From: Candidatus Latescibacterota bacterium
Lineage (GTDB): Bacteria; Latescibacterota; UBA2968; GCA-2709665
Direction: 5' to 3'
Length of the DNA: 64,000 bases
Assembly (NCBI GenBank): GCA_021295655.1
Contig: JAGWBX010000001.1
Location: forward strand, 16,559 to 80,558
The translations under genes were made by a program, and so were the position numbers. The notes below the pieces were generated by a model that was not told where the DNA came from, did not search any database, and saw only the letters and a list, made by a program, of their open reading frames with translations. Each line of letters starts with the position of its first letter. The stretch's first letter is position 1. Positions 27,301-36,500 of the stretch are shown here, piece after piece.

Positions 27301-29027
27301 GATTCTTCCACCTGTTTCGCGACCTCATCCGTGGCATCCAGAGTGGCCCCTTCCGGCAGATTCACGTAAACCGTAAAGCGAGTCTCCTCTCTCCGTACCT
27401 GCTGTTGAAGCAGGTAGAAAAAGGCCAGGACGAGTGTCAGCGCGAGGGCGCCGCCTACCGACAGGACCACCGATGCACGGTGCCGCAAAGCGGCCTTCAA
27501 CAGCAGGGTATACCGTTCGAGCAGACCGCGGACGTCCGGCGGCTGCCGGACCTCCCGGCTCAATGCGCGGACGGCGAGGGCGGGAACAAGCGTAAGCGCC
27601 ACCAGCAGTGACGCCATAAGTGGAAACGCCATGGACAGCGCGAGTTCGCGCAGCAGGTCCCGTGCGTCGCTTTCGATGAACAGGACCGGCAGGAATGCGG
27701 TTACCGTGGTTGCCGTTGCCGCGACCACCGCGCGCCCGACTTCGGACGCCCCTTCGCGTGCCGCGCGAGAGGGCGATTTTCCTCGCTCGTAGTGTTTGAA
27801 GATATTCTCCATCACCACGATGCCGTTGTCCGCAAGCATTCCCATCGCGAGGGCGAGACCGCAAAGAGAGAGCACGTTTACGGACAGCCCGCCCAGGTAC
27901 ATCAGATTGAAGGTCATCAGAAGAGAAACCGGGATGGCCAGCAGGAGGACCGAAACAAAACGAAGGTTGCGAAGAAACAGAAAGAGCACGATCAGTCCGA
28001 GCACGGCGCCGACAATGGCCGCCTGTTTCAGGGTGGATAGCGCCCCGGCCATCAGATCGGCCTGGGAAGAACTCACGCCGAGTTCCACCCCCTCACTCGA
28101 GAAATTCCGGTTCAGCCGTTCGATGGCGCCTTCCACGGCTGCGGCCACTTCGATCAGATTCGCTTCGTCGTCCTTCTGGATTCGTACGCCCACCGAAGGT
28201 TTGCCATTGACTCTGTGCCGGTCGGCCTGGTCCTGCAGGCCGTGCTCGATCCGGGAGACGTCGCCCAGCCTGAGCGTGCCATCCTCGTCCAGGACAAGAT
28301 CGCGAATCTGACGCAGATCCGTAAACTGTCCCTGAACGCTTACCGAATAGGCCCGGTTCCCGTCGTAGACCCGGCCCAGGTACTCGCGCCTCCGGTTATG
28401 GCTGTTAAGGCGCGTCCGTACCTGACCTGCCGAGAGGCCATGCGCCTCCAGCATGAAAGGATCCAGGACGATTTCCACGGCGCTGCGGCGGCCGCCCAAT
28501 ACGGACACGTTCACGACGCCGTCTACGGACTCCAATTCGGGCCGGATCTTTTCCTCGGTGAACTCCCGCAGCTGGTTCAGATCCCAGTCGGCGAGTACGT
28601 GAAGCTCCATGATGCTGCTGCTGAGGTCCGTGGAATCGAACCTCCTTACATCGGTTTGCGTGCGCTCGGGCAACGTCGCCTGCAATCTGTTCAGGTTGCT
28701 CTGCAGCTGAAGCAGGGCGAATTTCATATCCACGTCGGCCGCAAAGGAGATCCGTATTCCCCCCCTGTTGGCCATCGCGAACGATTCCATCTCCTGAATG
28801 CCGTCGAGTTTGCCGATCTCCCCTTCCACGGGAATCAGCAGATCTCTCTCGACCTGTTCCGGAGAAGCCCCCTGCAACGTGAGCGTGACAAACACCTCCG
28901 GGAAGATCAGCTCCGGAAAAAGCTGTATCGGAAGCCTCGTCCACGACACGACACCCAATATTGCGAATGCAGCGAAGAACATGGACGTGGTCACCGGCCG
29001 CCGGACCGCAAGGTTGGGGAGAATCAC
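24315..29027 (-). CDS. RND efflux permease fused to an ABC transporter ATPase
   Basis: One open frame of 1570 residues. Residues ~1-1040 are a complete AcrB-type RND permease: N-terminal helix, porter domains, TM4 with GMLADNGIVVMEN (second aspartate of the usual pair replaced by Asn), and the TM10-12 bundle. Two extra hydrophobic segments follow (~1050-1090). Residues ~1106-1115 (ELRNLTKIYG) are the first strand of an ABC ATPase, then ~175 residues with about four hydrophobic helices intervene. The ATPase resumes with Walker A GPNGAGKTT (~1311-1319), signature FSGGM (~1410), Walker B VVVDEPTAGLDP (~1431) and H-loop STHIVED (~1466). GTG 29027 overlaps the upstream RND stop (GTGA) with AGGAGG in front. 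All ATPase motifs are intact, so this is not a decayed fusion. Confidence 0.9.
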   Translation of the reverse strand: MILPNLAVRRPVTTSMFFAAFAILGVVSWTRLPIQLFPELIFPEVFVTLTLQGASPEQVERDLLIPVEGEIGKLDGIQEMESFAMANRGGIRISFAADVDMKFALLQLQSNLNRLQATLPERTQTDVRRFDSTDLSSSIMELHVLADWDLNQLREFTEEKIRPELESVDGVVNVSVLGGRRSAVEIVLDPFMLEAHGLSAGQVRTRLNSHNRRREYLGRVYDGNRAYSVSVQGQFTDLRQIRDLVLDEDGTLRLGDVSRIEHGLQDQADRHRVNGKPSVGVRIQKDDEANLIEVAAAVEGAIERLNRNFSSEGVELGVSSSQADLMAGALSTLKQAAIVGAVLGLIVLFLFLRNLRFVSVLLLAIPVSLLMTFNLMYLGGLSVNVLSLCGLALAMGMLADNGIVVMENIFKHYERGKSPSRAAREGASEVGRAVVAATATTVTAFLPVLFIESDARDLLRELALSMAFPLMASLLVALTLVPALAVRALSREVRQPPDVRGLLERYTLLLKAALRHRASVVLSVGGALALTLVLAFFYLLQQQVRREETRFTVYVNLPEGATLDATDEVAKQVEESVRDVPGLDRFTTSIREAEADVSVLLLNRSDRPGGISLDEIKEQLDEKLQNVQGGVVGYEPRPRAGRGGRGQGIGQRRRRSSGGFDLTGTTPNEQVVVRGYDFTVLTMIANDVSFRLEELEEVDANSVRADAERSSPEVQVIPDAAALFDRRLGAQEVLAAMGDTRWDGFRTTVPFLLPDATEIPIEVRTIEEEDRDRYGLAEFRRSRILNQDGHFVPLDEVARVRTDEGRSSLLRTDQARRLVVSYRFPSEVLDSQPRLDLARRVVRATLQDMALPEGYSIEVIEAQEEMIYYWMMAIAALLIYMILASLFESLASPIIILCTLPPAAVGSCWALMMSGTGLSQQEGPMALLGFIVLLGIAVNNGIILIDAVGVLRSRFGFRRERAVLAAARSRVRPILMTTATTLLGVLPLALEFGGDFEIWPPFAITVLGGLSVSMVSTLILIPVVYMGLDQIGDWLADMGFAGVTLSLLATAASGYGIFVRYESIFWASLSIIPIWGAFLTVVWIVQKVHRSRVAARRVSSAVHSIELRNLTKIYGASGRFMREWARDDRRRGRLMRTGLDPQDRKAVRDALYWKLPLLALLSAFTTYFEDEIWIYLHALALAFMVTHVGRCLGDLRQWHLPAPYARVVRLLHRAVLPLAFIAYVHWRLDLLSITLATFGLWAGYRTARWLADRVRTGEIDPDALPGRFARPRRWFYRMASALPIIGVPRPEFRALAGVNLEIGRGMFGLLGPNGAGKTTLMRILCRVLEPSYGSILIDGRNILNKGSIHGLIGYLPQHFGNYGHLSAYEYLEYRALLEGFKDRTIRENRVIESLDQVNLIERKDDPIDSFSGGMKQRLGIAQTLLHAPLIVVVDEPTAGLDPLERIRFRNLLARLSQDRIVIFSTHIVEDISGSCNRLAVLDQGRLVYTGTPGEMRNLATGRVWDAVVSDGPISEMEENQKHVSHQRTPDGVRMRFLSERAPVGIGAQRADPTLEDAYLYLLGRGEGQPC

Positions 29028-32000
29028 GCCGTCCTCCTGATTCTGAGCCGTTCGATCAGTTCGTAAACGACCGGAATCACCACCAGGGTCATCAATGTGG
29101 ACGTTACCAATCCACCAATGACCGCCATCGCCATCGGCGCGCGCAGACGGGCGCCTTCGCCGACACCCACCGCCATGGGCAATAACGCCAGTATGGTTGT
29201 GGCGCTGGTCATCAGGATCGGACGCAGCCGATCCTGCGCACCCTGGAGTACGGCCTTTCTCACGTCGGCCGCTTTGCGCCGCAACTGGTTGATGTGGTCC
29301 ACCAGAATGATGGCGTCGTTAACGGCGATGCCTCCCAGCATGATCGCTCCGATGAATGCCATCACGCCAAAGGACTCTCCCAGGCCCCAGAAAGCGAACA
29401 CCACCCCGATGCCGGCCAGCGGCACCGTCAACATAACGGTAAACGGATGCAGCAAAGATTCGAATAGCGACGCCATGACCATATAAACGAGCACCACGGA
29501 CAGCAAAAGGGCGAATTGCAGGCCTCCGAATGATTCGGCCCGCTCCCGTTCTTCGCCGGTTATGGTGACCCGATATCCGTGCGGAATGGCCATCTGTCCC
29601 ACCGCCTGCCTGATCTGCGTTGCCGCCTGGCTCAAGACCATGCCCTCGGTCAGAAAAGCGGATACCCTCCCCACCCTGCGCTGCCCGTCACGCAGAATTT
29701 CCCTTGGACCCTGGACCACGCGAAGCTCCGCAAGATCTCCCAGGGTGAGCATTGCCCCGTCAGGGCCGTCAATTCGCGCATGTTTCAGCTCGCGAAGATC
29801 CACGTCTTCGAAACCCACCCGGATGGTTCGCGTACGCTGGTCCTTGGAGAGTTCTCCGGCTTCCTCGCCGCCCAGTCTGCGCTCGAGTTCACGCACGAGG
29901 TTCTGTGAAGTCAGGCCGAACGCGGCGGTGACATCCGGCTGCAGCACGACGTCCACCTCGGGCTGACCATCCTGGAAGCTGGAACGTACGTTATATACCG
30001 TCGGCAATGCGTCCATGCGCCGTTTCAAATCTGCCGTCAGTTCCCGAAGCAACACCAGATTCTCACCACTCACCTCGACCTGGACGGGTGCTGCGCCTCC
30101 ACGTATAAGTCCTTCCAATGCAGATTTTTGAAGTCGATAGTTAACCTTGATATTCGGGACATCCAGAAGGGCTGCATCCAGTGCGGCGGTGAGTTCGGCG
30201 ACGCCCCGACGGTCCCCCTGCCGGCCCAGAACGACCGTCAGTTCGGCCCGGTTCGGACCGGTGGGCTCTCCCACGGCCGTGAACCGGTTCGGATCGGTTC
30301 CCACGCGCAGGTAGATGTGCAGCGCTTCCTCTCCGGCAACCTCCTGTGCGATTGCTGCAACGCGCCTCGCCACCCGGTCTGTTGACTCGAGTCTTGTGCC
30401 CTCCGGCATTGCGAGGTCCACGTGGAGTACCCCTTCGTCTTCCGTGGGAATGAATGACGTATGGATGGACGTGGCCATATAGAAGGCGGCGAAAAGGCAT
30501 GCCGCAAGTACCGCCGTCGTGCGGCCCTTATGGTTGAGTGACGCTGCCAGAAATCGTCTGAACGTCTGCGCCCCGGCGACCCCTGTCGCCGTGCGTGGAT
30601 ACCGCCTGAAAAGCCGTGCGGTCAACATGGGGACCACCGTCATCGCCACCGCAAGAGACGAAATCAGCGAAAACGCGACCGTCCAGGCCTGTTCCTTGAA
30701 GAGTTCACCGGCCAATCCTTGAAGATAGACGATGGGCAGAAACACGGAAACCGTCGTCAGTGTTGAAGCCAGAATCGCGACCCCGACCTCGCCAGCGCCT
30801 TTGACGGAGGCTTCGGCGGCTGTTTCACCGCTTTCGAGATGCCGGTAGATGTTTTCTATCACGACAATGGCGTTATCCACCAGCATGCCGGCGCCCAGCG
30901 CCAGACCGCCGAGGGTCATCACATTCAACGTCAACCCCTGGAAATACATCAGGGTAAAGGTAGCCAGAACGGAAATCGGTATGGCAAGGCCAATCACCAG
31001 CGTGGCGGTCCATTGCCGGAGCGCGGCAAGCAAAACGCCCACGGCCAGCAACGCGCCGATAACGGCCGCCTCCTCCACTTCGTTTACCGCGCGTTCGACG
31101 AAGCGCGCCTGGTTTTCCACCACCGTAAACCGGATGCCGGCCAGATCGGCCTCCAGGCTTCCCAGCTCCTGGAGGACCCCGTTGACCACTGAAGAGGTAT
31201 TCTCGCCGGCTTCCTTGTAAACCGAAAGCCCTACGCACTCCACTCCGTCCAGGCGGACGATGGTTTCCCGCTCTTTATATCGCAGCGCCACGGTACCCAC
31301 GTCGCTGACCGTGACCGGCACGCGCTGGGTCGAGGCGTCTCCCCCGCCGTTCGACGATTCGCCCCCGCGCTCGCCCACAACCAGGTTGTTCACGTCCGCC
31401 ATATCGGTCAGCCGTCCCAGGCCCTTTACCAGATAGGATCGCTGGCCGTCCTTTAACGTGCCTCCGGAGACGTCTGAATTCGCCTCGCGAATCCGCGAAA
31501 CCACCGTTGCGGAACTAATGCCAAATGCTTGCAGGAGATAGGAATCCAGTGTGACGCGGATCTCCTTCTCGGCCCCCCCTTCGATTTCCGCCGAAGCCAC
31601 GCCGAACAACCCCTCGAGTTTGGGACGGATGGTGGTTTCCACGGTGCCAAGCAATTCGTCGGGATCCTGCCAGTCGGCTCCCGATACGGCCAGGCGCATT
31701 ACCGGCAACGCCTGAGGGTCTTCCTGTGTAACGTCAAGACTCGTGATATCGGGATCGGACGCGTACCGCGCCACTTTCTTTTGGACATCGAGTACGGCGA
31801 AATCCATGTCCGCATCCCACTCGAATTCCGCAATCACCACGGCCTGCCCGGAGCGGGATACGGAATGTACGCGTTTGACGTGTCGCACCGTACCGATGTC
31901 CCCTTCCAGGCGCTGAGCATATCGTTCCTCCATCTCTCTGGGCGTCTTGCCCGGAAAACGCAGGTCCACGGTGATCACGGGAGAACGCAGGTCGGGCAAC

Positions 32001-32107
32001 AGATCCACGTCCAGCCGCTCCAGCGAAATCCAGCCGAGGAGCGCTACCGCCAGCGTCGCCATGGCGACCGTAACGGGAAATTTCGTCGAAAATTCGGGCA
32101 ATGACAT
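29024..32107 (-). CDS. RND efflux permease (AcrB/MdtB type)
   Basis: A 1027-residue proton-driven efflux pump subunit with the full RND layout: N-terminal helix (VAMATLAVALLGWISL), two large periplasmic porter domains, and twelve helices in two halves. The TM4 motif is GMLVDNAIVVIENIYRHL; as in many SwrC-like pumps the second Asp of the AcrB pair is Asn. TM10-11 carry GGIAVNDAIILVDHIN and RPILMTSATTILALLPMAVG. It would trimerise in the inner membrane with the adaptor encoded upstream, and may pair with the RND half of the downstream fusion, as MdtB does with MdtC. No outer-membrane TolC-like gene is in the window. Confidence 0.92.
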   Translation of the reverse strand: MSLPEFSTKFPVTVAMATLAVALLGWISLERLDVDLLPDLRSPVITVDLRFPGKTPREMEERYAQRLEGDIGTVRHVKRVHSVSRSGQAVVIAEFEWDADMDFAVLDVQKKVARYASDPDITSLDVTQEDPQALPVMRLAVSGADWQDPDELLGTVETTIRPKLEGLFGVASAEIEGGAEKEIRVTLDSYLLQAFGISSATVVSRIREANSDVSGGTLKDGQRSYLVKGLGRLTDMADVNNLVVGERGGESSNGGGDASTQRVPVTVSDVGTVALRYKERETIVRLDGVECVGLSVYKEAGENTSSVVNGVLQELGSLEADLAGIRFTVVENQARFVERAVNEVEEAAVIGALLAVGVLLAALRQWTATLVIGLAIPISVLATFTLMYFQGLTLNVMTLGGLALGAGMLVDNAIVVIENIYRHLESGETAAEASVKGAGEVGVAILASTLTTVSVFLPIVYLQGLAGELFKEQAWTVAFSLISSLAVAMTVVPMLTARLFRRYPRTATGVAGAQTFRRFLAASLNHKGRTTAVLAACLFAAFYMATSIHTSFIPTEDEGVLHVDLAMPEGTRLESTDRVARRVAAIAQEVAGEEALHIYLRVGTDPNRFTAVGEPTGPNRAELTVVLGRQGDRRGVAELTAALDAALLDVPNIKVNYRLQKSALEGLIRGGAAPVQVEVSGENLVLLRELTADLKRRMDALPTVYNVRSSFQDGQPEVDVVLQPDVTAAFGLTSQNLVRELERRLGGEEAGELSKDQRTRTIRVGFEDVDLRELKHARIDGPDGAMLTLGDLAELRVVQGPREILRDGQRRVGRVSAFLTEGMVLSQAATQIRQAVGQMAIPHGYRVTITGEERERAESFGGLQFALLLSVVLVYMVMASLFESLLHPFTVMLTVPLAGIGVVFAFWGLGESFGVMAFIGAIMLGGIAVNDAIILVDHINQLRRKAADVRKAVLQGAQDRLRPILMTSATTILALLPMAVGVGEGARLRAPMAMAVIGGLVTSTLMTLVVIPVVYELIERLRIRRTA

Positions 32108-32429
32108 CGTATCGGCCCTTCTTGAGTAAACGCTGTCTTCTTTAACTCACAAACCGTTTTTTACATGGATGGACGCGACAAAAGGCACGAATTCACAAAA
32201 ACAGAGATAATACAGCCCGCTGACGCGGCTGGTCACGGGTCTGTCCGGCCCATATGCGGACGTCCGCGCGGCGGCGGGTCAAAAAAACCCTCCGGAAGGC
32301 CCACACACAGTTCCTGGGCCCCAGAGGGGTCCAATCGAGAACTCACAGCACGATGTTTCACTCGCTGCGGACTGTAAAAGCCGGTAATGCCCGTTAGGAC
32401 GCGGGCCGTACCGGGGCTCGTGTTCATCA
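32108..32429 (-). other. Gap inside the transporter locus, with a terminator-like hairpin and a weak promoter
   Basis: These 322 bp have no convincing gene. On the - strand GGCCCA (32320-32315) pairs with TGGGCC (32303-32298), followed after ten bases by seven T (32287-32281). This could reduce read-through from the adaptor gene. Nearer the RND gene, TTGTGA (32152-32147) and TTTACT (32130-32125), 16 bases apart, form a weak promoter. The locus may therefore have two transcription units. Confidence 0.35.
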
Positions 32430-33503
32430 TTACTGCCCCGACACGCCTTCCCCGGTTACCCGCACGCGCGTACGCGGCCGCAACGTCTCGTAGTTGCTGG
32501 TGATGAGACGCTCGCCCGGCTCAAGCCCCTCGAGAATCTCGACCTGCTCCGGCCCCTCCAATCCCAGTTTTACGTCGCGCATTTGCGCTCGTCCCTCCGC
32601 TTCGACGAACACCACTTTGCGATTCTGGCGAGTCAGGACGAAACGGCGAGGGATGGCTACAGCGTCTTCGTGAGACTCTGTGACAATCTCGGCCTTAACG
32701 AACATCCCCGGCCGTAACATCAGGCCCGGATTCTTCACCGCCCCCACCACCCGGAACGTACGCGTTGCCGGATCGATGGCCGGGTCCACCACCTTGACGG
32801 TCCCCAGGAACCGGCGGTTGGGCAACGCGTAGTTCTCCACGCGCAGGACCTGGCCCGTTGAAACGGTTGCTATATATGCATTTGGAACCCTGAGGTCGAC
32901 GAGTACCTGGTTGTAATCCATCACGGTTGCAATGGTCGTGCGTGCTTCCACCATCGTACCTTCGGTAATATCGGCCAATCCTGTGAGAAAACCGGCGATT
33001 GGCGTCCGAATCGTCGTCTTGGCGATCTGTACGAGCGCATCTTCATAGTTGGATTCGGCGTCGGCGACGGCCCGGCGCGCTTCATCCAGATCTTTCTCCG
33101 TGCCCAGTTTACGTTCGACGAGGACCTCCTGCTCGCGCAGCGTTCGCCTGGCGGCTTTGCGCGCAAGATCACGGGATTCCAGACGCGCGTTTACAACAAG
33201 CTCCTTGTTCACAAGCCGAGCGATCTCCTGGTTCCGGGTCACCCGCATCCCCTCCGTCGGTCGTCCTCCGACGCCCCGTGCGACGTATTGAAGAATACCC
33301 TCCACCTCCGTCTGAAGACGGGCTTCTCTGGAGGACCGGAGTGTGCCCGTGGCCGCCACCGTCGCCTCCATGGTGTCCAGACGCACAGCCTGAACCGTCA
33401 CGGGGACGGTAAGATCCACGGACCGCTGCTCGGTTTGCCCGCCGCATGCGGCCAGAATGGCGACAGCCGTGAATACCTTGCAACAACGTTTCAGGAATTG
33501 CAT
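32430..33503 (-). CDS. Efflux periplasmic adaptor lipoprotein (RND membrane-fusion protein)
   Basis: A 357-residue adaptor linking the RND pump to an outer-membrane channel. The N-terminal signal ends in a lipobox (AILAACGG), so it should be lipid-anchored. Next comes the split biotinyl-lipoyl motif (ATVAATGTLRSSREARLQTE and TTIRTPIAGFLTGL) on either side of a helical hairpin (~110-160), then beta-barrel (VLVDLRVPNAYIATV, GTVKVVDPAIDPATRTFRV) and membrane-proximal domains. ATG 33503 has GAGGTG ten bases upstream; a TTG at 33509 is the alternative. It lies 50 bp after the permease/M1 gene and is probably in the same transcript. Confidence 0.9.
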   Translation of the reverse strand: MQFLKRCCKVFTAVAILAACGGQTEQRSVDLTVPVTVQAVRLDTMEATVAATGTLRSSREARLQTEVEGILQYVARGVGGRPTEGMRVTRNQEIARLVNKELVVNARLESRDLARKAARRTLREQEVLVERKLGTEKDLDEARRAVADAESNYEDALVQIAKTTIRTPIAGFLTGLADITEGTMVEARTTIATVMDYNQVLVDLRVPNAYIATVSTGQVLRVENYALPNRRFLGTVKVVDPAIDPATRTFRVVGAVKNPGLMLRPGMFVKAEIVTESHEDAVAIPRRFVLTRQNRKVVFVEAEGRAQMRDVKLGLEGPEQVEILEGLEPGERLITSNYETLRPRTRVRVTGEGVSGQ

Positions 33504-33553
33504 ATACAAGTTTCACCTCATAAAAGGGCTATAATTGGCTGCTATCCAATGTA

Positions 33554-36500
33554 CTACCGGCTTCTCCCACGCCATTGTCCTCCACCGCCCCGGCTGCCGC
33601 CTCCCTGCCCGCTCCGGTCACCGCCACGACCGCGCCGACCGAAATTCCAGGATGGAAGATCCTCTTCATACACCTCTTCGGGGTGGTCCGGATCCACGTA
33701 CCTCCAGCGCACCGCATCGGCGTAAAGGCGTCCGTCTGCGCGGTCGGACAATTCGACACGGGCCAGCTCCCCTTCTTCGAACCGGTATCGTCCCAGTACA
33801 TTCCAGCCGCCCTTGAGTTTGTCTGCTTCGATCGCCAGTGTATCCACCTCGCCGCCGTGGCAGACAGCCAGACTGAATTCCCTGGCCACACGCAGGCGCC
33901 GGGAGAACCTGGGATGAACGAAATAATAGTACACGTCGTAATCCCCGCCGTGCGGCAATCGGGCGGTCCAGACGGCCGGTTGCGCGCCGTCGCCGGGTTT
34001 CTTCCACCGGAAGTTGTTTTCATACCGGCCAAAAGAAAATGGCAACTGGCGTTCCTGCCAGTTGTCCCCTTTCAATTGCGGCCGGAGATAGCGCCGCACC
34101 CTGCGAACCGGCATTTCGAAGCCTTCGTCATCGTTGTCCACGATGATCTCGGTCAATCCGGTCTCATCCGGGGCGACCTCCCTCACGTAGGTCGTGGCGG
34201 ACCCGTCCATCGGCTGCTCGGGTATGCGCAACGGCGCCATCAGGACGCGGCGGTTGCGAGCAAAAAACGGTTCGACGCTGATTCTCGAGGGCCGTTCCCA
34301 GAGGATCAACCCCACCTCGACCTCCTGCCCGCCTTCTATCTCAACGCCCTTTACCGCCTCGTCCTCGGTTCCCATCGCTCGGATCTGGACGAAACCGCGC
34401 CCGGGCTCGCCGTTGCGGATCCGTACAATGACCTGATACGTCATCATACCCCACCCGTCGTCCACCTTATATGCTTTTGCCCTTGTCAGCGTGTACCCCG
34501 GAACCTGGGTACCGTGCAGCCAGTCGCTGACGAGTCGATGCAGGTTGGGTCGTTCCGTCCGTCGCGAGGAATCCCCAACGGCCGCACGCTCGAACGACCC
34601 GAAGTCGACCGCCGCGTGTTGGTTCGCCTCTTCGAAGCCGCTGACCACGTCTCTGAACGTCTCATCACCCACTACGGCCTGCATCATCCCGAACATGGAG
34701 GCGCCCTTGGCGTCGACGACAGCCCTGTAGAGTTCGGCGTCGTCATTCGGGTCCAGCTCCGCAAAGGAACGCTCGCGCATTTTTGACGTTATCGTATCCC
34801 ACGAGACGCTTTGCACGCCCCTGTTGCGCCGGAACCGCCCCCGGAACCTGCCCCGCCGCGAATAGAAACTCTGTTGCAGGCTGGACTCGAGATGTTGCTG
34901 AATATAGACAGGCATTCCGCGCTTGAGCAGGGAATGGTGTTGGCCTTCGAATCCCTTGTTGAAGGACCACAGTTGCGCGACGGGACTCCTGTATATGCCA
35001 CTCTGAGACGATTCCCGGGCAAGAAACGTGCGCAGCACCGCGCTGACCAACAGATCCCGCTTGATCCTCGCGGGGTCGTCGTTTCGCCGTTGGCGCCGCT
35101 GCATCCACTTCAATCGCCGCTGCAGGTTAAGCCGCATCAGGACGTCCTCTTCCAGCATCAGCACGCCAGGCTGCGCCAGTCCGCCGGCTTCCTCCCATCC
35201 GTCGTAATACCATTGCACCTGGAATGGCACCTCCACAACCGACAGGCGTTCGTAGGGATAGGCCAGGCCGGTTTCCTGTTCAACGCTATCCAGGATTTCG
35301 CCCAGCGTTTCGAGGGCGTCGTCCCTGGCGTCTTCGAAGAAGGTGACCTGCCTGGCATGGGCAGGATGAACGTAAACGGCGCATTGGATATGATGGATCT
35401 CGGCCTGATAGACATTGTAGACGCCCGCATTGAGCGAGAGAACGGGAACAGGGCGTTTCACTTCCCAGGTATGGACCTCCCGGCCACCGTCCGGCTTTCG
35501 GCTGACCGGTACACCCTGGGTTATCACTTCCAGCCCCGCGGGAAGAGAAATATCCAGGTCTGCGGTGGCGAAGGACAGGGGTCTCCCATCCTCGTGTCCG
35601 TAGTCCACGCCCGGCGAAGGATACCACCTGCTCCGTGGCGGCAGGAATACGGAATTCCCGCGTATCCAGGCGGTCAGATCGCCTTTTCTGCCAGGCCCCG
35701 CGCGACGCTTCTGCAAACGCTTCGCGTCCGGATGGCGCCTCAGATCGAATCCACTGAGGTCAATCGAACCGGCGTAAACGAATTCCAACGTCGCCATGCT
35801 GTCAGGCTGGAGCGTTCGGGCGACCCGAACGACGCCGTATTCGCGGCGCCAGTTGACAGCCGGGGCGTCTCCGTCTTGCGCATTCACCGATCGCAGTTTC
35901 AAACCCGGGTTGAGGCTGAAAACCAGGGTGTCCAGCGGAACGGAATGCGGGTTCGAAACGCTCAGGACCGCTCTGCTCCGTAGTGGCGTGCTGGCAGCCG
36001 CAAGCTCCAGATCGAGCGAGTAATGGGTAACGGCCACGGTTGGCTGTTCGGCATATCTCTCATGAACTTCCAATTGCGCCGTCCTGTAGGAGAGGTCCGA
36101 GGCGTCGCGGCTCTCAATATACAGGAAAAGGCCCAGCGCGGCGACGAAACCGCCCGCGGTCAGACATCGGCCGAACCTGCGCCAGGACCGGGACTGCGGC
36201 AGCCGCGGATACCGGTCGATTGACAGTCCGAAGAAAAACAGGGCAAGCATTGTGTAGAAGACCCGGATTTCCACGACGCTTTTAATATCGCCAAGGCCGA
36301 GCATATCCGAGTAAAACACGGGGGCAAAGAATGCACCGAAGTCGTACACGCCGCCATATCGGCGTCCGAGAAACAGGAGAACAATCAGCACGTATGCGAT
36401 GGTCAGCACGGTCACCGCGGCCTGACGGCGCAGCACCGCCCCGAGGAAAAACGTGAGGGCGGACATATAAATCAGCCCCGGCAGGTTCAGCAGGAGCAGG

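Noticed and set aside
32233..32430. 65-codon frame overlapping the end of the adaptor gene
   Set aside because: No family resemblance, odd composition, and it runs over the terminator-like hairpin.
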